DNA of 22,770 bases from Oscillospiraceae bacterium. GTDB lineage: Bacteria > Bacillota_A > Clostridia > Oscillospirales > Oscillospiraceae. Positions 12,309 through 19,464 of this stretch are shown here, one piece after another. How positions within the stretch are numbered: position 1 is the stretch's first letter; the number at the start of each line of letters is the position of its first letter. The notes under the pieces are model-generated. The model did no database searches and was not told the DNA's origin. It was given only the letters and a program-made list of their open reading frames with translations. The position numbers were made by a program, and so were the translations under genes. The stretch is taken from contig JAFZOC010000089.1 of assembly GCA_017550765.1 (NCBI GenBank), positions 1-22,770 of the forward strand, in the 5' to 3' direction.

Positions 12309-13139
12309 TTACCCCTTCACCCGGTAGCTGGCGATGTACTCGGTGTCCGCCGGCGTGGGGATCCCGGGGTCGGCGATCTCCAGCGCGGGCTTCATGCCCA
12401 GGGCCTCGGCGGCCTTGTGGAAGTGGCAGAGGGCGATGCCCAGGTCCACCTTCTGCAGATCGCCGACGGCCTCGCCCATGAGGCCGCGTTTGTGCGCCAC
12501 ATAGAAGTGCACCAGATCCCCGCAGACCACGGCCCGCCAGGGCTGCAGGTTCACCGCCGAGGGCGCCAGACGCACCAGCTCCAGAGGCAGGCGCAGCTTC
12601 CCGGCCTGGTCCTCGGTCAGGGGCGTCTCGAAGCTCCCCTCGAAGAAGCGCGTCTCGAAGGGCTCCCGGGAGGTGGCCTTGGCGCCGCGGCGCATCACGG
12701 TCTCCCGCAGGCTCATCTTCGCCGCGGGCCTGCCCAGAGGACTGACGCAGGGCATGCGCTCCTCAGGCTGCAGCTCCATGGCCCGCTCGAAGAGCTTCCG
12801 GTCCATGGTCCCGCCGATCCAGGTGGTCCCCAGGCCCATGGACCAGGCGTCGAGCACCATGGTCTCGAAGGCGAAGCCGAAGGCCTCCTCCCCGTGGGGC
12901 ACTTTGGGCACCGCCGCGGCCACATAGGTCCGCTCGCCCACGATCACCGGGCTGGAGAGCCCGTGCTCCGCGGCGTCCAGCAGCCGGAAGCGCACCGGGA
13001 TCTGATAGGGCGTCTCGATCCCGTCGATCATGAACTGCAGCCAGTCCAGGTCCGCCCGGTCGATCGGCTGGCCGTCAAAAGTGCGCACGCTCCGCCTTTC
13101 GCGGATGATGCGCTCCAACACTTGGATCTCTTGTTCCAT
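12309..13139 (-). CDS. nitroreductase family protein (TM1586 type)
   Basis: This 276-residue protein begins with an IIRERRSVRTFDGQPI stretch, the classic phosphate/FMN-contacting start of nitroreductases. It continues with EEAFGFAFETMVLDAWSMGLGTTWI and LAPSAVNLQPWRAVV, matching the TM1586-type single-chain (pseudo-duplicated) nitroreductase fold. It probably binds FMN and reduces nitro or quinone compounds with NAD(P)H; the true substrate is unknown. The start at 13139 follows AGGAGGAG; a longer frame upstream has no ribosome site. A hairpin (13156-13173) sits just before the ribosome site, and a promoter lies at 13219-13191. Confidence 0.88.
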   Translation of the reverse strand: MEQEIQVLERIIRERRSVRTFDGQPIDRADLDWLQFMIDGIETPYQIPVRFRLLDAAEHGLSSPVIVGERTYVAAAVPKVPHGEEAFGFAFETMVLDAWSMGLGTTWIGGTMDRKLFERAMELQPEERMPCVSPLGRPAAKMSLRETVMRRGAKATSREPFETRFFEGSFETPLTEDQAGKLRLPLELVRLAPSAVNLQPWRAVVCGDLVHFYVAHKRGLMGEAVGDLQKVDLGIALCHFHKAAEALGMKPALEIADPGIPTPADTEYIASYRVKG

Positions 13140-13190
13140 CGGTCTCCTCCTGTCCGGCGGCCTTCGGGCCGCCTTTGTTCGTCCATGGAC

Positions 13191-13219
13191 AGCATAGCGC
13201 AGGGCGGCGGCCACGTCAA
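13191..13219 (-). promoter_or_regulatory. nitroreductase promoter
   Basis: On the minus strand: TTGACG (13219-13214), 17-nt spacer, TATGCT (13196-13191). Confidence 0.7.
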
Positions 13220-13237
13220 GGGGAGAAAGGGAGCACA

Positions 13238-13275
13238 CGATCCCCGGCCTCGCCGCGGAGCGGGACCGGGGATCG
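13238..13275 (-). repeat. hairpin after the ADP-ribosylglycohydrolase gene
   Basis: CGATCCCCGG (13238-13247) pairs with CCGGGGATCG (13266-13275). There is no T-run; it may end or stabilise the transcript from 14260. Between it and the gene, GGCCGCCTCAGACCAC is repeated (13322-13337 and 13351-13366), the second copy covering the stop codon. Confidence 0.5.
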
Positions 13276-13357
13276 CAATAGCTCACGGGGACCGCAGACT
13301 GCCGCGGGACGGGCAGCGCGGGGCCGCCTCAGACCACGCAGGCCCTCGCCGGCCGCC

Positions 13358-14260
13358 TCAGACCACCGTCGGGAGGATCTGGGGGCAGCTGCCGGTCTGG
13401 GCGTAGAGAGCGGCGCGCTGGGCGCGGGCCTCGTCCAGCTGGCGGATGGTCTCCACAAAGTCGCGGGGCAGCATGGCGTCGATGCCGTGCTCGGCCAGCA
13501 GAGCTGTGGCCCAGTCGGGCAGCTCCGCGGGGGCGGCGGTGGCGTCCTCGCCCCGGGGCCAGCGGTAGTAGCTCCAGGCGATGCCGCCCGTGATCGCGCC
13601 GATGGTGTCGCTGTCGCCGCCCAGGGAGATCGCGTTGCGGATCGCGTCCTCGTAGCTCTCCGACTCCAGGAAAGCCTGGATCGCCTCGGGGACGGTGGTC
13701 TGGCAGATCTCGCTGAAGCCGTAGCCGGGGCGGATCTCGTCCAGGGTCCGGTCCAGGGGATAGAAACGCTGCAGACAGGCGCGGATCTCGTCCTTGCCCT
13801 TGCCCTGCCGGGCCAGGAAGACGCCCGCGGCCAGGGCCTGGGCGCCCTTGATGCCCTCGGGGTGGTCGTGGGTGACGGCGGCGCTGGCCTCCGCCAGCGC
13901 CAGGGCCTCCTCCAGCGTCACGGCGATCAGACCGCAGGCGGAGGCCCGCATGGCCGAGCCGTTGCCGCAGCTGTGATAGGGCTGGGGGTCCGGGTCGCGG
14001 AGCCAGCCGAAGAAACGCCCGCCGTAGCCGCCCTGGGGATAGGGATAGGCCTTCCCCAGCGCCTGCATCTGACAGATCAGGCGCTCCCGGAGCGAGCCTT
14101 TGTGCGCCAGCACGTCCAGCAGCGCCCGGGCCACGGCGACGGTCATGATCGAGTCGTCCGTGTAGGAGCAGCCGGGGGAGACGAAGGGGAAATCCTTGCT
14201 GCGGCAGTTGTTGAATTCGAATATGGAGCCGACGATATCGCCGACGATCGCGCCGTACAT
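13358..14260 (-). CDS. ADP-ribosylglycohydrolase family protein
   Basis: This 300-residue enzyme has all the ARH/DraG family metal-binding motifs: GAIVGDIVGS near the N-terminus, TDDS (residues 34-37), HSCGNGSAMR (residues 97-105) and GGDSDTIGAITGG (residues 214-226). These bind two Mg2+ ions and remove ADP-ribose from proteins or small molecules. The start at 14260 follows AGAGGTG, and TATACT lies upstream as a possible -10 box. No ADP-ribosyltransferase partner is seen in the window, so the target is unknown. The neighbouring nitroreductase and hydrolase lie on the same strand but with their own promoters. Confidence 0.92.
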   Translation of the reverse strand: MYGAIVGDIVGSIFEFNNCRSKDFPFVSPGCSYTDDSIMTVAVARALLDVLAHKGSLRERLICQMQALGKAYPYPQGGYGGRFFGWLRDPDPQPYHSCGNGSAMRASACGLIAVTLEEALALAEASAAVTHDHPEGIKGAQALAAGVFLARQGKGKDEIRACLQRFYPLDRTLDEIRPGYGFSEICQTTVPEAIQAFLESESYEDAIRNAISLGGDSDTIGAITGGIAWSYYRWPRGEDATAAPAELPDWATALLAEHGIDAMLPRDFVETIRQLDEARAQRAALYAQTGSCPQILPTVV

Positions 14261-14430
14261 GACAACACCTCTTTCAGTATAGGATGGGGCGGATGGGATA
14301 GGGGCCTCGCGATAGGGGCGGACAGGATGGACAGCCGGCCGCGCCGTGGGCGGTCAGACGGGGCCGGCTGCGCGTCGGGCGGACCGGCCGGGCCGGGGCG
14401 GGACGGCGGATGGGGGCGCGGCGGGGCCTC

Positions 14431-15186
14431 TCAGGGCCAGAAGAACGCCAGCACCGCCTTGATCGCGAGCTCCATCCTGTGGGGGTCCAGGAAGCGATGG
14501 TCCGCGCCCTCCACGGGCAGCATCTCGATCAGCTGCTCGTCGGCGAAGCTGCGCACCATCTCGAAGGGGACGATCTCGTCCTTGGTGCCGTGGACGATGA
14601 AGAGGTCCTCCGCCAGCTCCAGAAAGTCCCGGCGGCGGATGTCCGCCTCCCGCAGGCTCTCCAGGAAGGGGCGGCCGATGCGGATCTTCCGGTCGAAGCC
14701 GGCCTCCACCTCCTTGCCCCGCTCCAGCTGGCGTTGCGCTTCCTCGTCCAGGATCGCGGAGGTCAGCACGTCGATCATGCCCACGGCGGGGCTGCGCAGG
14801 GCGACGCGGCGGAAGGGGGAGGGGTGCTCCGACAGGTATTTCAGGTAGAGATAGCCGCCGAAACTGGTGGCGTAGCCCAGCAGTTCCTCCGCGCCCAGGA
14901 CCTCCCGGGCGTGCTCCGTGACCAGACGGAGATAGCGGTCGCAGTCGTCCAGACTGAGCTTCTTGCGGGCGTCGGCCCCGTGGCAGGGCCAGTCGAAGCA
15001 GAGCGTGGCCGTATCCCGGTGCTTGGACAGGACCGTCTGGGCGAAGCGGGCAGCGGCCCGGGTCTCCTTGTGTCCGCCGAAGCCGTGGCCATAGACCACC
15101 ACCCGGCGGATCGGCCGCTCCGGATCGCGATAGAGCAGACAGCGGATGCTGCAGCCGTCTTTGTTGATGTCGAAATAGCGTTCCAT
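14431..15186 (-). CDS. alpha/beta hydrolase
   Basis: This 251-residue protein has an oxyanion-hole start VYGHGFGGHKE (residues 31-41), a nucleophile elbow ATSFGG with Ser108 (Ala in place of the first Gly), Asp203 in HGTKDEIVP and His230 in GADHRF. This is a complete Ser-Asp-His triad of the alpha/beta-hydrolase fold, of the esterase/acylaminoacyl-peptidase-like type. It is probably cytoplasmic, since no signal peptide is seen. The start at 15186 follows GAGGAGG; the longer frame upstream overlaps its own promoter (15259-15231). The substrate cannot be told from sequence. The gap 14261-14430 is GC-rich and without a gene. Confidence 0.88.
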   Translation of the reverse strand: MERYFDINKDGCSIRCLLYRDPERPIRRVVVYGHGFGGHKETRAAARFAQTVLSKHRDTATLCFDWPCHGADARKKLSLDDCDRYLRLVTEHAREVLGAEELLGYATSFGGYLYLKYLSEHPSPFRRVALRSPAVGMIDVLTSAILDEEAQRQLERGKEVEAGFDRKIRIGRPFLESLREADIRRRDFLELAEDLFIVHGTKDEIVPFEMVRSFADEQLIEMLPVEGADHRFLDPHRMELAIKAVLAFFWP

Positions 15187-15230
15187 GTCGACCTCCTCGC
15201 GGCGGGCCGGGCCCCTGCCGCACCGCTCTG

Positions 15231-15259
15231 AGCATACCACGATCCGGCCCCCCGCGCAA
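15231..15259 (-). promoter_or_regulatory. alpha/beta hydrolase promoter
   Basis: On the minus strand: TTGCGC (15259-15254), 17-nt spacer, TATGCT (15236-15231) preceded by TGG (extended -10). The start site would be near 15225, about 40 bases before the ATG. Confidence 0.65.
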
Positions 15260-15359
15260 GTGGGAGGACACATCAGGTGCGTACAGAGGAGCGACATACG
15301 AGAAATGTCCGAAGAAGTCGCCGGTATCCGACACCTCAGACGGCTCGGCCAGCTTGCTC

Positions 15360-15388
15360 TTGACAGCTACAGAGCCGTGTTATATATG
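15360..15388 (+). promoter_or_regulatory. promoter of the zinc-ribbon gene
   Basis: TTGACA (15360-15365) and an AT-only stretch TATATATG (15381-15388) at 15-17 nt spacing. The long TATATA run blurs the exact -10. Confidence 0.65.
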
Positions 15389-15432
15389 TATATACAGATC
15401 GTCTAAACAAAGGATAAAAGGAGGCCCGTCCC

Positions 15433-15828
15433 ATGTTCTGTACGAATTGCGGCACATCGATCGCCCCCGGCGCCCGGCAGTGTCCGGCTTGCGGCGCTCC
15501 GGTGGAAAACACGCAGAACTTTTCACAGTCGTATACAGATCCTCGGCCGTATGCCCAGCAGCCTGTCGTCAACAACGTGTTCCTCAGCGCGGACAGTCTT
15601 CCCGCGCAGTATCGTCCCATTGGCGCTTGGGGCTATTTCGGCTACATGCTGCTCTTCTCCATCCCCGTGATCGGCTTTATCCTGCTGATCGTCTTCTCCT
15701 TTAGCGATGCGAATATCAACCGGCGCAATTTTGCCAGATCCTACTGGTGCGTCTTCCTCCTTGCTATCATCATCACGATCGTCCTGGCGGTCACAGGCGG
15801 CCTGGCGGCGCTCGCCCAACAGTTCTGA
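15433..15828 (+). CDS. zinc-ribbon membrane protein
   Basis: This 131-residue protein opens with a zinc ribbon, MFCTNCGTSIAPGARQCPAC (Cys pairs at 3/6 and 17/20). A Gln/Pro-rich linker follows, then two membrane helices (about residues 68-90 and 104-127). The ribbon would lie in the cytosol. Many Firmicutes have such zinc_ribbon_2 membrane proteins of unknown role. The start follows AAAGGAGG. It is a single gene with its own promoter, closed by the hairpin at 15851-15889. Confidence 0.85.
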   Translation: MFCTNCGTSIAPGARQCPACGAPVENTQNFSQSYTDPRPYAQQPVVNNVFLSADSLPAQYRPIGAWGYFGYMLLFSIPVIGFILLIVFSFSDANINRRNFARSYWCVFLLAIIITIVLAVTGGLAALAQQF

Positions 15829-15850
15829 TACCTGCGTGAAGACCGACCGA

Positions 15851-15889
15851 CACACGACGCCCCGGACGAAAAGTCCGGGGCGTCGTGTG
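15851..15889 (+). terminator. strong 17-bp hairpin terminator
   Basis: CACACGACGCCCCGGAC (15851-15867) pairs perfectly with GTCCGGGGCGTCGTGTG (15873-15889) around GAAAA, 23 bases after the zinc-ribbon stop. No T-run follows, so termination efficiency is uncertain. The stretch 15890-16045 has no supported gene. Confidence 0.7.
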
Positions 15890-16045
15890 CCTGCGAGGGA
15901 GCGGGGATGCCCGCCCCGCTGTCCGAGCGCCTTTGGCCTGCGCAGCAGGGGGCGTCCCGCAAAGGACGAGGGAAGGCGGGCCTGGCGCGGGCCCCGGCGG
16001 GCAGGCCGCCGCAGACGGAAAAAAGGGCCGCCGCTGATCCCGGCC

Positions 16046-16075
16046 TTGACGGAGCGAACGGCAAGGGAGTATACT
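16046..16075 (+). promoter_or_regulatory. promoter of the STAS operon
   Basis: TTGACG (16046-16051), 18-nt spacer, TATACT (16070-16075), leaving a leader of about 70 bases before the first gene. Confidence 0.7.
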
Positions 16076-16152
16076 TTTTCTGTATGGAGATCGACGAAAA
16101 TGCCCGACGCCGCCCGGGAAAGCGCGGCGCGGACGCGAAAGGAAGGAAGAAC

Positions 16153-16452
16153 ATGCTGGATATCCAAAAGGAGATCGGAGAGGGCAGAGCGGTCTTCGCC
16201 CTGAAGGGACGCCTGGACACCAATACCGCCTCCAAACTGGAGCGGGAGCTGAAGGAAGTCTACCCGGAGCTCAAAGAGCTGGTGCTGGACTTCGCCGCCC
16301 TGGACTACATCTCTTCGGCGGGCCTGCGGGTCCTGCTCACGGCCCACAAGACCATGATGAAGCAGGGCGAGATGCGGCTGGAACATGTGAACGAGAACAT
16401 CCAGGAGATCTTTGAAGTCACGGGCTTCACGGATATCCTGACCATCGTGTGA
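16153..16452 (+). CDS. STAS domain anti-sigma factor antagonist (SpoIIAA/RsbV-like)
   Basis: This 99-residue single-domain protein has the STAS fold pattern, with the phosphorylation site in ALDYISSAGLRVLL; the Ser pair is in the position phosphorylated in SpoIIAA and RsbV. The C-terminal EIFEVTGFTDIL helix is also typical. In partner switching, the dephosphorylated form binds an HATPase-type anti-sigma kinase. The start follows GAAAGGAAGG; an earlier in-frame ATG at 16084 would be almost leaderless. It heads an operon whose fourth gene fuses a closely similar STAS domain to an HATPase, so the two probably interact. Confidence 0.92.
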   Translation: MLDIQKEIGEGRAVFALKGRLDTNTASKLERELKEVYPELKELVLDFAALDYISSAGLRVLLTAHKTMMKQGEMRLEHVNENIQEIFEVTGFTDILTIV

Positions 16453-16466
16453 AAGGAGAGGACACC

Positions 16467-17084
16467 ATGAGAAAGATCCTGGCTTGGGTCCTGCTGGCCC
16501 TGGCGCTCTTCGCCCTGACGGCCTGCGGACAGAAAGAGGAGCCGGCGACGCTGGGCGGCTGGACGCTCACGGAGGAGCTCACGATCGACCAGAAGGCCCA
16601 GGGCGCCTTCGATAAGGCGCTGGAAGGTCTCACCGGCGTGGACTATGTCCCCCTGGGCCTGCTTGGGACCCAACTGGTCTCCGGGACGAACTACTGCTTC
16701 CTCTGCGAGGCCACCGTGGTCTATCCCGGCGCACAGCCGTACTACGCTCTGGTCTATGTCTATGAAGATCTGCAGGGCGGAGCGAAGATCCTGAACATCG
16801 TCGCCCTGGATCTGGGCGACATCGCAGAGACCGGCGCGGTCAACGACGTCCCGCCCGCCGGGGAGCAGCTCCTGGGCGGCTGGCAGGTAGACCGGGAGAG
16901 CAGCGTGGAGATCGAGGGCGCGGCCCTGCATCTCGGCAGCCAGACGGTCTCCGGGAAAAACCACTGTGTGCTCTGCAAGAGCTGGGCCCTGTCCTTCCTC
17001 TATGAGGATCTGGAAGGCACGACGACGGTCACGAAGATCGTCCCGCTGGACATCGCGGCTCTGTCGCAGCCGGCCGGAGCGTGA
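16467..17084 (+). CDS. lipoprotein with tandem cystatin-like QxVxG motifs
   Basis: The 205-residue precursor has a signal peptide and lipobox ALTAC (Cys20). Two repeats follow. The first (about 29-120) opens with LGGWTLTEEL and holds QLVSGTNYCFLC (69-80); the second (about 136-198) opens with LGGWQVDRES and holds QTVSGKNHCVLC (159-170). QxVxG followed by N-Y/H is the signature loop of cystatin-fold protease inhibitors, and both loops also carry a CxxC pair. A cystatin-like fold is inferred; inhibition of a protease is not shown. The start at 16467 follows AAAGGAGAGG, 14 bases after the STAS gene. Confidence 0.8.
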   Translation: MRKILAWVLLALALFALTACGQKEEPATLGGWTLTEELTIDQKAQGAFDKALEGLTGVDYVPLGLLGTQLVSGTNYCFLCEATVVYPGAQPYYALVYVYEDLQGGAKILNIVALDLGDIAETGAVNDVPPAGEQLLGGWQVDRESSVEIEGAALHLGSQTVSGKNHCVLCKSWALSFLYEDLEGTTTVTKIVPLDIAALSQPAGA

Positions 17085-17106
17085 GAAAGCAAGGAGGAGA
17101 AAAAGA

Positions 17107-17790
17107 ATGAACGGACATCGCGATCTGGGCGAGCTGCTGAAAGAGGCGCTCGCGGAAGAATACACGATCCGGCAGCTGGACATCGGGGCGGACGCCCGTC
17201 TGGCGAAGAAGGGCATGGTCTTCCGGACCGAGTCCTATGCCGTGGAGGGCCTGGGGCACCTGTGCGTGCTGCGCATGGACGCCTTCCTGGGCCTCATGAA
17301 GATGGAGACCGTGGTCCTGGCAGCGGAGACGAAGGATCTGCCGCTGGTGAACCTGGACTGGGTGCGCGCCTTCGGCAAGGAGACGCAGATCGCCGAGCTC
17401 TACGACACCCAGCTGCAGCCCTATCCTCAGGCGGCGCTGGACGCCTTCCAGCAGATCCGGGACCGGGACGCCGACCTCCCGGATCCGCCCCCGTCGGCCC
17501 CCCGCTGGTATGACGCGATCCTGTACCCCTGCTCCTACCACAAGAGCGGGAAGGGGATCGGCGGACGCCTGGCACAGGCAGCCGCGGACTACTGCAAGAC
17601 CTTCGCCGGACAGCTGGAGACGGCGGACCCCTGCGACAGGGAGGCCAAGCACGCCAAGACCCGTGCCTTCGCGGAGACCCTCTTCGCCAACGGCGGCCCC
17701 GCGGTGGACCAGGTCACGAAGCTCTTCGGGCCGGAGGTGGCCCGGCGCCTGGTGGTGGGGCATATGTACGGGGTGCAGGAGGAAGGATAG
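17107..17790 (+). CDS. conserved hypothetical protein of the STAS operon
   Basis: This 227-residue soluble protein has no signal peptide or membrane helix, and I do not recognise its family. Visible stretches are RTESYAVEGLGHLCVLRMDA (about 40-59), MKMETVVLAAETKDLPLVNLD (about 65-85, given in part: ETVVLAAETKDLPLV), a YDTQLQPYPQAALDAF helix and a Pro-rich hinge PDPPPSAPRWYDA. A His/Lys-rich stretch YHKSGKGIGG follows. The middle distantly recalls ferredoxin-dependent bilin reductases, but no pocket residues can be confirmed. The start follows AAGGAGGAG; it ends 8 bases before the fusion gene, so they are co-translated. Confidence 0.75.
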   Translation: MNGHRDLGELLKEALAEEYTIRQLDIGADARLAKKGMVFRTESYAVEGLGHLCVLRMDAFLGLMKMETVVLAAETKDLPLVNLDWVRAFGKETQIAELYDTQLQPYPQAALDAFQQIRDRDADLPDPPPSAPRWYDAILYPCSYHKSGKGIGGRLAQAAADYCKTFAGQLETADPCDREAKHAKTRAFAETLFANGGPAVDQVTKLFGPEVARRLVVGHMYGVQEEG

Positions 17791-17798
17791 GAGAGCGC

Positions 17799-19349
17799 AT
17801 GAATATCGAACTAAAGGGAAGGATCGACTCGAAGAACGCCGCCCAGGTGGAAAAAGAGCTCCTGGAGCAGCTGGCAGGCGGTGCCGACAGCCTCATCCTG
17901 GACGCTGCCGGCCTGGACTACATCTCCAGCGCCGGCCTGCGGGTGATCCTGCGCCTGCGGAAACAGCATCCCGATCTGCGCATCGTGAACGTCAGTTCCG
18001 AGGTCTATGAGATCTTCGACGTGACCGGCTTCACGGAGATGATGCCTGTGGAGAGGGCCTACCGCGTCGTCTCGATCGAGGGCTGTGAGGAGATCGGCCG
18101 CGGCGCCAACGGCAGGCTCTACCGCATCGACCAGGACAACGTGGTCAAGGTCTACAAGAACGCCGACGCCCTGGAGGATATCCAGCACGAGCGGGAGATG
18201 GCGAAACTGGCGCTGATCCTGGGGATCCCCACGGCGATCTCCTACGACGTGGTCCGGGTGGGCGAGAGCTACGGTTCGGTCTTCGAGCTGCTGAACGCCC
18301 GCTCCTTCGCCAAGATCCTGGCCCGGGAGCCGGAGAAGATGGACTGGTGCGTCCAGGAGTTCGTGGACATGCTCCGGAAGATCCACGCCACCCGGGTGCC
18401 CGCCGGGAAGCTGCCCGACATGCGCGAGACGGCTCTGGACTGGGCCCGCTTCATGCAGGACCATCTGCCCGAAGCGGCGGGGAAGAAGCTCCTGGCGCTG
18501 ATCAAGGCCGTGCCCCGCGATGACCACATGATCCACGGGGACTATCACACCAGGAACCTGGAGCTGCAGAACGACGAAGTGCTGCTGATCGACATGGACA
18601 CCCTGGCGGTGGGCCATCCGATCTTCGAGCTGGGGAGCATGTTCAACTCCTTCATCGGTTTTTCGGAGCTGCACCATGATGTGGTCAAGCAGTTCCAGGG
18701 CTTCGACTTTGAGACAAGCTGCAGCTTTTGGCGCAAGGCCCTGGCGGCCTACCTGGGTACGAACTGCGAGACCAAGATCCGGGAGGTGGAGGACAAGGCC
18801 CGGATCGTGGGCTATACCCGGCTGATCCGCCGGTCGATCCGCCGCTACGGGAAAGACGACCCCGCCCACGGCGAGGAGCAGCGCTTCTGGACGGCGCGGC
18901 TCCTGGAGCTGCTGGAGAAGACGGACACGCTGCTCTTCTCCCGGAACGAGCTGGAGATCGAGGCCACGGACGAAGCGCTGACGGAAGTCCAGCAGTTCGT
19001 GGAGGAACGCCTGGAGCCCACAGACTGTCCGGCCAAGGAGCAGATGCAGATCGGCGTGGCGGTGGAGGAGATCTTCATCAACATCGCCCACTATGCCTAT
19101 GCCCCAGACAAGGGCAAGGCCACGGTGCGCGTGGAGGTCTCGGAAGAGCCGGTCACCGTGACGATCACCTTCATCGACCGGGGCGTGCCCTACGATCCCC
19201 TGGCCTGGGAGGACCCGGACCTGAGCCTGCCCGCGGAAGAGCGGGATGTGGGCGGCCTGGGCGTGTTCATGACCAAGAAGCTCATGGACGACGTGAGCTA
19301 TCTCTACAAAGACGGGCAGAACATCCTGACGCTGAAGAAAGATCTGTGA
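17799..19349 (+). CDS. STAS - APH-type kinase - HATPase triple-domain fusion protein
   Basis: This 516-residue protein joins three domains. Residues 1-90 are a STAS anti-anti-sigma domain with the Ser site LDYISSAGLRVIL (S43/S44). Residues about 96-375 are an APH/choline-kinase-like phosphotransferase: GRGANGRLYRI (100-110), K117, E132, HGDYHTRN (246-253, catalytic D248, metal-binding N253) and LLIDMD (D265, D267). Residues about 380-516 are an RsbW/SpoIIAB-like HATPase: N-box EEIFINIAHYAY (E423, E424, N428), DRGVPYDP and GGLGVFMTK. The opposing partners of a switch (antagonist and anti-sigma kinase) are therefore in one chain, with a small-molecule or protein kinase between. All catalytic motifs are intact. 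No sigma factor gene is in view. Confidence 0.92.
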   Translation: MNIELKGRIDSKNAAQVEKELLEQLAGGADSLILDAAGLDYISSAGLRVILRLRKQHPDLRIVNVSSEVYEIFDVTGFTEMMPVERAYRVVSIEGCEEIGRGANGRLYRIDQDNVVKVYKNADALEDIQHEREMAKLALILGIPTAISYDVVRVGESYGSVFELLNARSFAKILAREPEKMDWCVQEFVDMLRKIHATRVPAGKLPDMRETALDWARFMQDHLPEAAGKKLLALIKAVPRDDHMIHGDYHTRNLELQNDEVLLIDMDTLAVGHPIFELGSMFNSFIGFSELHHDVVKQFQGFDFETSCSFWRKALAAYLGTNCETKIREVEDKARIVGYTRLIRRSIRRYGKDDPAHGEEQRFWTARLLELLEKTDTLLFSRNELEIEATDEALTEVQQFVEERLEPTDCPAKEQMQIGVAVEEIFINIAHYAYAPDKGKATVRVEVSEEPVTVTITFIDRGVPYDPLAWEDPDLSLPAEERDVGGLGVFMTKKLMDDVSYLYKDGQNILTLKKDL

Positions 19350-19390
19350 TGCGCATGCCGCTGAAGACCGGCCTTTGCATGCACAGCCCG

Positions 19391-19414
19391 CTCTCCGGCG
19401 GGAGCGCCGGAGAG
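19391..19414 (+). repeat. hairpin between fusion gene and DUF218 gene
   Basis: CTCTCCGGCG (19391-19400) pairs perfectly with CGCCGGAGAG (19405-19414) around GGAG. There is no T-run; it may tune expression of the last gene. Confidence 0.55.
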
Positions 19415-19464
19415 GCGCCGGGCCTGCGACGTCTCCCGGGAACGGTCAGAAAGGAAGGGGCGCC

